From: Hyphomicrobiales bacterium
GTDB lineage: Bacteria > Pseudomonadota > Alphaproteobacteria > Rhizobiales > Phreatobacteraceae
DNA: 64,000 bases
Direction: 5' to 3'
Assembly (NCBI GenBank): GCA_017304475.1
Contig: JAFKKV010000009.1
Coordinates: forward strand, 558,001-622,000
Shown here: one piece after another, positions 53,532 to 62,068 of the stretch
Position numbering within the stretch: the stretch's first letter is position 1
How the letters are laid out: every line of letters starts with the position of its first letter
Program-made: the position numbers and the translations under genes
The notes under the pieces: model-generated
What the model was told of the DNA's origin: nothing
Database searches by the model: none
What the model saw: only the letters and a program-made list of their open reading frames with translations

Positions 53532-54554
53532 ATGACCGCATCCCGCCGCCTGTTTCTCGCCGGCACGGCCGCAGCTCTTGCCCATCCGGCGCTGGCGCAA
53601 AGCCGGGTGCCGGTCAAATTCACCCTCGACTGGCGTTTCCAGGGCATCCACGCCTGGTATTATCTCGCCGCCGAGAAGGGCTATTTCCGCGATGCCGGGC
53701 TCGATGTGACGATCGACCAGGGCGAGGGCTCGGCTGCGACAGTCACCCGCATCATGGGCGGCGCCTATGATGCCGGCTTCGGCGACATCAACGCGATCAT
53801 CCAGAACGCGGCGGCACGTCCCGGCGAGCAGCCGGTGATGGTCTATATGATCTACAACAAGGCGCCGTTCGGCATCGTGGTGAAGGCCTCGAGCGGCATC
53901 AGGGATGTCAAGGACCTGGAAGGCCGGAAGCTCGGCGGGCCGGCTGGCTCGGCCACCACCCGCATGTGGCCGGCCTTCGCCAAGCTCAACGGCATCGACC
54001 CGGCCAGGAGCGAAATCCTCAACATGGCGCCCAACCTGCAGGAGCAGATGCTGCTCCAGGACCAGGTCCAGGGCTCGCTGATCTTCACCTTGACCAGCTA
54101 TATGAACCTCGTCGGCATGCGCCAGGATCCCGACAAGGATTTTCGCTGGTTCATCTTCGGCGATTACGGCATTTCCTCCTATTCCAACGGCATCATGGTG
54201 TCGCAGAAGCTGCTGCGCGACCGGCCTCAGGCCGTGCGCGGCCTGGTCGCATCGGTCAACCGGGCGATGAAGGAGGTGCTGGCCGATCCGGCGGCCGGCA
54301 TGGCGCCGATGACCCGGGTCGAGCCGCTGTTCAACGCCGCGCTGGAAGCGCGCCGGGTCGACTATGCCGCGCGCACCGCCATGCTGACGCCGGAGGTGCG
54401 TGAGCTCGGTTTCGGCGACGTCGCCGATCCGCGCATGGCGCGGGCGATCGACCAGATCGTCGAAGCTTTCGGCTTGCCGCGCGCGCCGGCTCCGGGTGAA
54501 GTGTTCAACCGGGCGTTCCTGCCGGCGGCGGCCGAGCGGAGCGTCGCGGCCTGA
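53532..54554 (+). CDS. NMT1/THI5-like ABC substrate-binding protein
   Basis: A 340-aa periplasmic protein with a short Tat-like leader ([10 protein letters not shown]) ending [14 protein letters not shown] and Y-D-A-G-F-G-D-I-N mark the family. It is nearer in wording to the protein at 6313 than to that at 48472 over the first strand. It lies 38 bases after the permease and 38 before the amidohydrolase. Confidence 0.92.
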   Translation: MTASRRLFLAGTAAALAHPALAQSRVPVKFTLDWRFQGIHAWYYLAAEKGYFRDAGLDVTIDQGEGSAATVTRIMGGAYDAGFGDINAIIQNAAARPGEQPVMVYMIYNKAPFGIVVKASSGIRDVKDLEGRKLGGPAGSATTRMWPAFAKLNGIDPARSEILNMAPNLQEQMLLQDQVQGSLIFTLTSYMNLVGMRQDPDKDFRWFIFGDYGISSYSNGIMVSQKLLRDRPQAVRGLVASVNRAMKEVLADPAAGMAPMTRVEPLFNAALEARRVDYAARTAMLTPEVRELGFGDVADPRMARAIDQIVEAFGLPRAPAPGEVFNRAFLPAAAERSVAA

Positions 54555-54592
54555 CCGCCCGCCGGTTCGACCGGCCTGCATGGAGCGCTGGC

Positions 54593-56035
54593 ATGTCCCG
54601 CATCATCACCTGCGCCGCGATCCTCGACAGGTCCGGGGTGGCGCGCGGGCCCTCGCGCATCACGCTCGACGGCGCCGTCATTGCCGGCGTCGAGCCCTTG
54701 CCGCCGGGCGCACCGCATGACGATCTCCTGGTCATGCCGGCGCTGGCCAATGCCCATGACCACGGCCGGCCGATCCGCACCTCGTCGATCGGCGGCTTCG
54801 CCAGGCCGCTGGAGACCTGGCTGCACCGGCTGCGGCTGTTCGCCCCGGTCGACGCCCATCTCGCCGCGCTCGCGCCGTTCGGCCGCGCGGCGCTGGGCGG
54901 GCAGGGCGCCGTGATGGTGCATTATACCGGCGTGCAGGGCCTGACCGACTATGTCACGGAGGCCAGGGCGGTGGCGCGGGCGGCCGGAGATGTCGGCCTT
55001 CGCATCGCCTTCGGCATCGCCATGCGCAATACCAATCCGCTCGTCTATGGCGATAGCGGACCGATCCTGGCCGCCCTGTCGGAAGAGGCGCGCGCCGATA
55101 TCACCGCGCGTTTCCTCACGCCGCCGCTCAGCGTCGCCGAGCAGATGGCGCGGGTCGATGCGGTCGCCGAGGCCATCGCCTCCGACATGGTCGATGTCCA
55201 ATACGGCCCGAACGGCGTGCAATGGGCGACGCCCGACCTTTTGGAAGCCATTGCCGCGGCGTCCGCCGCGACCGGCCGGCGGGTTCACATGCATCTGCTC
55301 GAGACGCGCTATCAGCGCGCCTATGCCGACCAGCATTTTCCCCGCGGCATCGCCCGCCACCTCCGGGATATCGGCCTCTTGTCGCCGCGCCTGACGCTTG
55401 CCCATTGCACCTGGGCCAATCCGGAGGATCTCGCGATCATCGCCGAAAGCGGTGCGACGATTTCGGTCAATACCTCGTCCAACCTGGCGCTGCGCTCCGG
55501 CCTCGCGCCGGTCGCCGCCATGCTCAAGGCCGGCTGCAAGGTCGGCATCGGCATTGACGGCCAGGCCTTCGACGAGGATGACGACCTCATCCGCGAGATG
55601 CGCCTGGTCTGGTCGCTGCATGGCGGCTGGGGCTTCGACATCGAGGTGACGCCGGCCGACGTGATGCAGGCGGTTTTCGCCAATGGCCACGCGACGCTCA
55701 GCTCGCCGGTCACCGGCCGGATCGAGGCCGGGGCGCCGGCCGATCTCCTGCTGCTCGACCGGACCGCGCTCGACGAGGACGCGCTGATGCCGGTCGCGCC
55801 CGCCGACCTGCTGTTTTCGCGTGGTTCGGCCCGGCATCTCGCCGAATCCATCGTCGCCGGCCGCAGCATCGTCAGGGATGGCCGGGTCACCGGCATCGAC
55901 CTCGATGCGGTGCAGGCCGAGCTCAGGGCGGCGCTCCGGGCCGGCATGCCCTCGCGCGAAGGTTTCCGCTGCGTCCTGCCCGAGCTCGAGACGGCGATCT
56001 GCGACCATTTTACCGACCGCCTGGGCTGTTGCTAA
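54593..56035 (+). CDS. Amidohydrolase family protein, cytosine/guanine deaminase-like
   Basis: A 480-aa mononuclear-type amidohydrolase. Metal ligands: N-A-H-D-H-G (H-x-H), H-M-H-L-L-E-T (the H-x-H-x-x-E of deaminases and s-triazine hydrolases), L-A-H-C-T-W and the Asp in G-I-D-G-Q-A-F-D. Such enzymes deaminate or hydrolyse N-heterocycles. Together with the hydantoinase-like enzyme and two receptors it suggests stepwise breakdown of an imported heterocycle for nitrogen. The exact substrate is unknown. Confidence 0.88.
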   Translation: MSRIITCAAILDRSGVARGPSRITLDGAVIAGVEPLPPGAPHDDLLVMPALANAHDHGRPIRTSSIGGFARPLETWLHRLRLFAPVDAHLAALAPFGRAALGGQGAVMVHYTGVQGLTDYVTEARAVARAAGDVGLRIAFGIAMRNTNPLVYGDSGPILAALSEEARADITARFLTPPLSVAEQMARVDAVAEAIASDMVDVQYGPNGVQWATPDLLEAIAAASAATGRRVHMHLLETRYQRAYADQHFPRGIARHLRDIGLLSPRLTLAHCTWANPEDLAIIAESGATISVNTSSNLALRSGLAPVAAMLKAGCKVGIGIDGQAFDEDDDLIREMRLVWSLHGGWGFDIEVTPADVMQAVFANGHATLSSPVTGRIEAGAPADLLLLDRTALDEDALMPVAPADLLFSRGSARHLAESIVAGRSIVRDGRVTGIDLDAVQAELRAALRAGMPSREGFRCVLPELETAICDHFTDRLGCC

Positions 56036-56092
56036 GCGCGGTGCTTTGCCTAGATTGCCGGTGCCCGGACGCTCAGTTCAAAGGATGGAATC

Positions 56093-57196
56093 ATGCGAGC
56101 GCGTAACCTGTTGAAAGGCCTTGTGGCCGCATTCGCGACACTTGGCCTGGCGGCGATCGCCGAGGCACAGGGCACGCGCGAACTGCATATCTTCAACTGG
56201 TCGAACTATATCGACGAGCAGGTGCTGCGCGACTTCGAACGCGAGTTCAACGCCAAGGTCACCTACGACACCTATGATTCCAACGAGGTGCTGGAGACCA
56301 GGCTGCTGGCGGGCCGCACCGGCTACGACATCGTGGTGCCCTCGGGACCGTTCCTGTCGCGCCAGATCGCCGCCAATGTGCACCGGCGGCTCGAGCCGGC
56401 GAAGATCCCTAATCTCGGCAATCTCTGGCCCGACGTGCAGCGCCGGGTGGCCGAATTCGATCCGGGCAATGCTTTTTCGGTGAACTATCTCTGGGGCACG
56501 ACGGGGATCGGCTACAACGTCGCCAAGATCCGCGAGCGGATGGCCGATGCGCCGCTCGATTCCTGGAAGCTCGCCTTCGATTTCGACACGCTGAAGCGGT
56601 TCAAGGATTGCGGCATCCATTTCCTCGACACCGCCGAGGACCTGCTGCCCTCGGTGATGCGTTATCTCGGCCGCGACCCGAATTCCAAGCGCGCCGAGGA
56701 CTGGGAGGCCGCCGCCGCCCATATCCAGCTCTTGCGCACGCTGGTGACCAAGTTCCACTCCTCGGAATATATTTCGGCGCTGGCCAATGGCGATATCTGC
56801 CTGGTGGTCGGCTATTCCGGCGACATCTTCCAGGCGCAGAAGCGCGCCCGGGAGGCCGGCAACGGCATCGACATCCAATATGTGATCCCGCGCGAGGGCG
56901 CGCAGATGTGGTTCGACCAGATGGCGATCCCCGCCGACGCGCCGAACCCGGATCTCGCCCAGGCCTTCATCAATTACCTCTTGAGGCCCGAGGTCGGCGC
57001 CAAGATCGCGAGCTTCGTCTCCTATGCCAGCGGCAATCTCGCCGCCAGGCCGCTGGTCGCCCCGGCCGTGCGCGACAATCCCTCGATCTATCCGCCCGAG
57101 ACGGTGATGGCGCGGCTGTTCACCGTCACTAGTCCGGACGCCCGCCTGCAGCGGGTGATCACCCGCGCGTGGACGCGCGCCAAGACCGGCCGGTGA
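56093..57196 (+). CDS. potF: Putrescine/spermidine ABC transporter binding protein
   Basis: A 367-aa periplasmic receptor with a signal peptide ending A-E-A-Q. The mature start E-L-H-I-F-N-W-S-N-Y-I-D, then Y-D-T-Y-D-S-N-E-V-L-E-T-R-L-L and the Y-D-I-V-V-P-S block are diagnostic of PotF/PotD. First gene of potFGHI; a dispersed repeat lies between it and potG. Confidence 0.95.
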   Translation: MRARNLLKGLVAAFATLGLAAIAEAQGTRELHIFNWSNYIDEQVLRDFEREFNAKVTYDTYDSNEVLETRLLAGRTGYDIVVPSGPFLSRQIAANVHRRLEPAKIPNLGNLWPDVQRRVAEFDPGNAFSVNYLWGTTGIGYNVAKIRERMADAPLDSWKLAFDFDTLKRFKDCGIHFLDTAEDLLPSVMRYLGRDPNSKRAEDWEAAAAHIQLLRTLVTKFHSSEYISALANGDICLVVGYSGDIFQAQKRAREAGNGIDIQYVIPREGAQMWFDQMAIPADAPNPDLAQAFINYLLRPEVGAKIASFVSYASGNLAARPLVAPAVRDNPSIYPPETVMARLFTVTSPDARLQRVITRAWTRAKTGR

Positions 57197-57258
57197 GGCG
57201 AGAGGTTTCTGCCAAGGACCGCCTTGCAGCGATCTTGGCGGGTTGATGTGAGACAGAC

Positions 57259-57413
57259 AATTCGTGGATGCCCGGGACAAGCCCGGGCAAGACGATGTGT
57301 TGACCCATCGGCATTCTGGCCACGGCGTGGGTTCTTCGCCCGGTCGCCTTAGTGCGCATTGCTCCAAGGACAATTCTCGTCCTGGCCGGGCTTGTCCCGG
57401 CCACCCACGACTT
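57259..57413. repeat. Dispersed inverted-repeat element, copy 4, inside the pot operon
   Basis: Left arm 57259-57295 with the GCCCGGG hairpin; right arm from 57377 with the GGCCGGG/CCCGGCC form. Same orientation as copies 1 and 2. It separates potF from potG within an otherwise compact operon; no other feature is seen in 57197-57568. The stacked hairpins could attenuate or stabilise the mRNA. Confidence 0.82.
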
Positions 57414-57568
57414 CAGCCCAATTCCAGTGGATCTTCGCCATCGAGCAGCGCGCAAGAATGCCGCCGCGCCTGTCCGGAGAGGGCGATGATCCCCCTGCGG
57501 CATCGCCGGCGCATTTTCTTCGCGAACCAGTTCCCACTTCGCTTGAAAATGCTCTATGCGTTCCTGCC

Positions 57569-58741
57569 GTGAACGAGATCGCGCGGACTGCCACATTGAC
57601 GACATCGCCCGGGGCCGTGCGCTCCGCCTTCGCCCCGTGGGACGACCCGGCCCTGGAACCGCTGGTCGTTTATGACGGCGTCACCAAGCGCTACGGCGCC
57701 GAGACGGCGGTCGACGATCTGACGCTCAAGATCTACGAGCGCGAGTTTTTCGCGCTGCTCGGTCCTTCCGGATGCGGCAAGAGCACGCTGATGCGGCTCC
57801 TGGCCGGTTTCGAGACGCCGACCGCCGGCCGGGTCCTGCTCGGCGGCCGGGATCTCGCCGGCGTTCCCGCGCATCGGCGCCCGGTCAATATGATGTTCCA
57901 GTCCTATGCGCTGTTTCCGCATATGACGGTCGAAAAGAACGTCGCCTTCGGCCTGACCATGGAGAAGCTGCCGAAGGACGAGATCCGCGAGCGGGTCGCG
58001 GCCATGCTCAAACTGGTCAAGCTCGACAGCTATGCCGGGCGCAAGCCGCATCAACTCTCCGGCGGCCAGCGCCAGCGCGTGGCGCTGGCGCGCGCCCTGG
58101 TCAAGCGGCCGCAGGTGCTGCTGCTGGACGAACCGCTCGGCGCGCTCGACCGCAAGCTGCGCGAGGAAACCCAGTTCGAGCTGATCGCCCTGCAGCAGCG
58201 GCTCGGCGTCACCTTCGTGGTGGTCACCCACGACCAGGACGAGGCGATGACCATGGCGACCCGCATCGCCGTGATGGACAAGGGCCGGGTGGCGCAGGTG
58301 GCGCCGCCGCCGGTCATCTACGAGGCGCCGGCCACCCGTTATGTTGCCGGCTTCATCGGCGACATCAACTTGATCGAGGGCAAGGTGGCGGCGGTCGCCG
58401 GCGCCTGCGCGGCGATCGAAACCGAGATCGCCGGCCGCGTCGAGATCGAGACGGCCGAGAGCCTGTCGGTCGGCCAGGCGGTGGCGGTGGCCTGGCGGCC
58501 GGAAAAGACGCGGATCCTGCGCGCGGCCGAGCCGGTTCCCGCCGGACGTCTGGTGATATCGGGCATCGTCCACGATATCGGCTATCTCGGCGACTGGACC
58601 ACCTATGGGGTCGAGGCCGGGGCCGGCAAGCTCAGGGCGGCGGTCGCCAATGCGGCGCGCAGCGTCGAGCAACCGATCGCCTGGGGCGAGGTGGTGCGAC
58701 TGGCGGTGGCGCCCGACGCCTTCGTCCTGCTGACGCGGTAG
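57569..58741 (+). CDS. potG: Putrescine ABC transporter ATP-binding protein
   Basis: A 390-aa ATPase. Walker A G-P-S-G-C-G-K-S-T, M-M-F-Q-S-Y-A-L-F-P-H Q-loop, signature L-S-G-G-Q-R-Q-R and Walker B L-L-L-D-E-P-L-G-A-L-D, then a C-terminal TOBE domain. The frame is open back into the repeat at 57359, but GTG 57569 gives the usual PotG length; the start is not certain because no strong ribosome site is seen. Confidence 0.93.
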   Translation: MNEIARTATLTTSPGAVRSAFAPWDDPALEPLVVYDGVTKRYGAETAVDDLTLKIYEREFFALLGPSGCGKSTLMRLLAGFETPTAGRVLLGGRDLAGVPAHRRPVNMMFQSYALFPHMTVEKNVAFGLTMEKLPKDEIRERVAAMLKLVKLDSYAGRKPHQLSGGQRQRVALARALVKRPQVLLLDEPLGALDRKLREETQFELIALQQRLGVTFVVVTHDQDEAMTMATRIAVMDKGRVAQVAPPPVIYEAPATRYVAGFIGDINLIEGKVAAVAGACAAIETEIAGRVEIETAESLSVGQAVAVAWRPEKTRILRAAEPVPAGRLVISGIVHDIGYLGDWTTYGVEAGAGKLRAAVANAARSVEQPIAWGEVVRLAVAPDAFVLLTR

Positions 58742-58746
58742 CCGGC

Positions 58747-59649
58747 ATGAGCGACCACGCCACCCGCCGCGTCACCATCCTGGTGCCCTATCTCTGGCTC
58801 GCGCTGTTCTTCCTGGTGCCCTTCGCCATCGTCGCGAAAATGTCGCTGTCGCAGGTGGCGACCGCGATCCCGCCTTATGAACCGGCGTTCCAGCTCGGCG
58901 ACGGCCTCGCCGGCTGGCTCGACAAGGCGCGGCAGCTGTCCTTGGCCAATTACAGCGTCATTGCCGGCGACAGCCTCTATATCGATGCCTTCGTCTCATC
59001 GCTCAGGATCGCGACGATCGGCACCTTGATCCTGCTGGTCATCGGCTATCCCATGGCCCATGCCATGGCGCGCGCGCCCGACCGGGTAAGGCCGCTCCTG
59101 GTCATGGCGGTGATCCTGCCGTTCTGGACGAGCTTCCTGATCCGCGTCTATGCCTGGATCGGCATCCTGAAGCCGGAAGGGCTGCTCAACGAGCTGCTGC
59201 TCGGCCTCGGCCTGATCGGCACGCGGCTGCAGATCGCCAATACCGAGACGGCGATCCTGATCGGCGTCGTCTATTCCTACCTGCCTTTCATGGTGCTGCC
59301 GCTCTATGCCGCGCTGGAGCGGCTCGACCGCAGCCTGCTGGAGGCGGCCAACGATCTCGGCTGCCCGCCCTGGCTGGCGTTCTGGCGCATCACCGTGCCG
59401 CTGACCTTGCCCGGCATCGTCGCCGGCTGCTTCCTCTGCTTCATCCCGATCACCGGCGAGGTGGTGATCCCGGACCTGCTCGGCGGCTCGGACACGCTGA
59501 TGATCGGCAAGACCTTGTGGACCGAGTTCTTCGCCAATCGCGACTGGCCGGTGGCCTCCGCCGTCGCCATCCTGCTGCTCGTCGTGCTGGTCGGGCCGAT
59601 CATGATCTACCAGCACCTGCAGGCCCGCCAGCTGGAGGCCGCACGATGA
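58747..59649 (+). CDS. potH: Putrescine ABC transporter permease
   Basis: A 300-aa inner-membrane permease with six helices. The coupling loop E-A-A-N-D-L-G-C-P-P and the G-E-V-V-I-P-D-L-L-G-G segment identify PotH. It starts five bases after potG and its stop overlaps potI. Confidence 0.95.
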   Translation: MSDHATRRVTILVPYLWLALFFLVPFAIVAKMSLSQVATAIPPYEPAFQLGDGLAGWLDKARQLSLANYSVIAGDSLYIDAFVSSLRIATIGTLILLVIGYPMAHAMARAPDRVRPLLVMAVILPFWTSFLIRVYAWIGILKPEGLLNELLLGLGLIGTRLQIANTETAILIGVVYSYLPFMVLPLYAALERLDRSLLEAANDLGCPPWLAFWRITVPLTLPGIVAGCFLCFIPITGEVVIPDLLGGSDTLMIGKTLWTEFFANRDWPVASAVAILLLVVLVGPIMIYQHLQARQLEAAR

Positions 59650-60440
59650 ACCGCGGCTCCCGCCTGATCGACGCGACAGCGCTGACGCTGGGTTTCGGCT
59701 TTCTCTATCTGCCGATCGTCATCCTGATCGTGTTCTCGTTCAATGCGAGCCAGCTGGTGACGGTGTGGGGCGGCTTCTCGACGCGCTGGTACGGCGCGAT
59801 TCTCGAGAACCGGCAGCTCCTGGACTCGGCCTGGATGACTGCCAAGGTCGCCTTCGTCTCGGCGCTCGTCGCCACTGTCATCGGCACGCTGGCAGCGCTC
59901 GCCTTGACCCGCTACCTGCGCTTCCGCGGCCGTTTCCTGTTCACCGGCATGGTCTATGCGCCGCTGGTCATGCCGGAGGTGATCACCGGCCTGTCGCTGC
60001 TGCTGCTGTTCGTCTCGCTCGGCATCGACCGCGGTTTCTGGACGGTGACGGTGGCGCACGCCACCTTCACGCTCGGCTTCGTCGCGGTGGTCGTCCAATC
60101 CCGCCTGGTCACCTTCGACGCCTCGCTCGAAGAGGCGGCGGCCGATCTCGGCGCTTCACCTGCCCAGGTGTTCCTGCGCGTGACGCTGCCGATCATCGCG
60201 CCGGCGGTCATTGCCGGTTTCCTGCTCGCCTTCACGCTGTCGCTCGACGATCTCGTCATCGCCAGCTTCACCACCGGCCCGGGCGCGACGACGCTGCCGA
60301 TGCGCATCTACAGCCAGGTCCGGCTCGGCGTGACGCCGGAGATCAACGCCATCTGCACGCTGATGATCGCGGCGGTGACGATCGCGGTGATCGCCGCTTC
60401 GCTCGCCACCAAACGCGACGCGGTGGCCAAGGGGCGGTAA
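59646..60440 (+). CDS. potI: Putrescine ABC transporter permease
   Basis: A 264-aa permease. Y-L-P-I-V-I-L-I-V-F-S-F-N near the N-terminus, coupling helix E-E-A-A-A-D-L-G-A-S-P and the S-L-D-D-L-V-I-A-S-F block are those of PotI. ATGA overlap with potH. Together with homospermidine synthase nearby it links the region to polyamine supply. Confidence 0.95.
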   Translation: MNRGSRLIDATALTLGFGFLYLPIVILIVFSFNASQLVTVWGGFSTRWYGAILENRQLLDSAWMTAKVAFVSALVATVIGTLAALALTRYLRFRGRFLFTGMVYAPLVMPEVITGLSLLLLFVSLGIDRGFWTVTVAHATFTLGFVAVVVQSRLVTFDASLEEAAADLGASPAQVFLRVTLPIIAPAVIAGFLLAFTLSLDDLVIASFTTGPGATTLPMRIYSQVRLGVTPEINAICTLMIAAVTIAVIAASLATKRDAVAKGR

Positions 60441-60523
60441 GGCGCCCGAGGCGGCAAGGGTTGACTGCGGTCCATTCAAAATGGTCTGTGCGATCGACCA
60501 GTTCCGCCGGAGGCCCGTCGCTC

Positions 60524-61387
60524 ATGTCAGCAGCTGTCGATCGTCTCTTGAAGATCCTCGATCTGGAGCGGCTCGAGGTGAACCTGTTTCGCGGCCAGAG
60601 CCCGCAGGAGGGCTGGCAGCGCGTGTTCGGCGGCCAGGTCATCGGCCAGGCGCTGGTGGCCGCCTGCCGCACGGTCGACGGCCGCTCGCCGCATTCGCTG
60701 CATGCCTATTTCGTGCTGCCCGGCGATCCCAAGGCGCCGATCATCTATGAGGTCGAGCGCATTCGCGACGGCCGGAGCTTCTCGACCCGCCGGGTGCTGG
60801 CGATCCAGCACGGCGCGGCCATCTTTTCGCTCTCCGCCTCGTTCCAGGTCGAGGAGGAGGGGTTCGAGCACCAGTTCGGCATGCCCGACGTGCCGCCGCC
60901 GGAAAGCCTGCCGGCGGAGGCCGAGATCGGCCGCAACCTCGACCCCTCGGCGCCGGCCGCGGTGAAGGCTTATTTCGCGCGCGAGCGGCCGATCGAGCTG
61001 CGTCCGGTCGAGCTCGAGCGCTATCGCGGCGTGCGCCAGCCGGAAGGCAGGTTCCACGCCTGGATCCGCGCCACCGGCACCTTGCCCGACGATCCGATCG
61101 TGCATCGCTGCGTGCTCGCCTATGCCTCCGACATGACGCTGCTCGATGCGGCGCTGATCCCGCATGGGCGCACCCTGTTCGATGCCACCATCCAGGGCGC
61201 CAGCCTCGATCACGCCATGTGGTTCCACCGGCCATTCCGCGCCGACCAATGGCTGCTCTATGCCCAGGATTCGCCTTCGGCACAGGGCGCGCGGGGCTTT
61301 TCGCGCGGCTCGATCTTCACCCGCGACGGTCTGCTGGTGGCGTCCGTCGCGCAGGAAGGGCTGATCCGGCAGCGCCGCGACGGCTAA
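60524..61387 (+). CDS. tesB: Acyl-CoA thioesterase II
   Basis: A 287-aa double-hotdog acyl-CoA hydrolase. N-L-F-R-G-Q-S-P, R-V-F-G-G-Q-V-I-G-Q-A-L and H-S-L-H-A-Y-F form the first module; the second has S-L-D-H-A-M-W-F-H-R-P-F-R. The tesB-glnK-amtB linkage is conserved well beyond this order. GGAGG precedes ATG 60524. Confidence 0.95.
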   Translation: MSAAVDRLLKILDLERLEVNLFRGQSPQEGWQRVFGGQVIGQALVAACRTVDGRSPHSLHAYFVLPGDPKAPIIYEVERIRDGRSFSTRRVLAIQHGAAIFSLSASFQVEEEGFEHQFGMPDVPPPESLPAEAEIGRNLDPSAPAAVKAYFARERPIELRPVELERYRGVRQPEGRFHAWIRATGTLPDDPIVHRCVLAYASDMTLLDAALIPHGRTLFDATIQGASLDHAMWFHRPFRADQWLLYAQDSPSAQGARGFSRGSIFTRDGLLVASVAQEGLIRQRRDG

Positions 61388-61400
61388 GCGGAATCGGCTA

Positions 61401-61418
61401 TTGCTTATTTTTTAGGCG
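61401..61418. promoter_or_regulatory. Upstream activator-like site of glnK
   Basis: TTGCTTATTTTTTAGGCG is a degenerate form of the palindrome at 61464, exactly 63 bp (six helical turns) from it. The spacing places both on one face of the DNA. Confidence 0.5.
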
Positions 61419-61463
61419 ATCGCGAAGGGCCATGCTGCGGCCGCTTTGTGGCGAAGCTTTGTA

Positions 61464-61481
61464 TTGCCTATTGTTTGGGCA
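61464..61481. promoter_or_regulatory. Main activator-like site of glnK
   Basis: TTGCCTATTGTTTGGGCA, with TTGCC and GGGCA arms. It lies about 120 bp upstream of the predicted sigma54 start, and an AT-rich stretch (61523-61552) that could bend lies between them. NtrC is the expected activator of glnK-amtB. The rest of 61388-61688 has no gene. Confidence 0.6.
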
Positions 61482-61565
61482 GCAACCTTGACGGGCACCC
61501 TGATACCTCCGAGTGCGACCCGTTATCTCATTGAAATAATTGCTTTTTTATTCCGCGCCGGCGAC

Positions 61566-61581
61566 TGGCACGCGACTTGAT
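61566..61581 (+). promoter_or_regulatory. Sigma54 promoter candidate of glnK-amtB
   Basis: TGGCAC-GCGAC-TTGAT has a perfect -24 element. The -12 GC is replaced by GA at the right ten-base spacing. The leader to the glnK ATG is about 100 bases. Confidence 0.55.
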
Positions 61582-61622
61582 TCCCTGACCCTGGTTCGGA
61601 TCGCAGCCCCTGCTTGGGTTGA

Positions 61623-62027
<405 letters not shown>

Positions 62028-62068
62028 CACGGCTCCCAACGCCCAATATCCTTCCGGAGTATTTCCAC

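Noticed and set aside
7687..57413. The four repeats as a CRISPR array or riboswitch
   Set aside because: Copies are tens of kilobases apart, both orientations occur and no spacer pattern exists; they are dispersed inverted-repeat elements.
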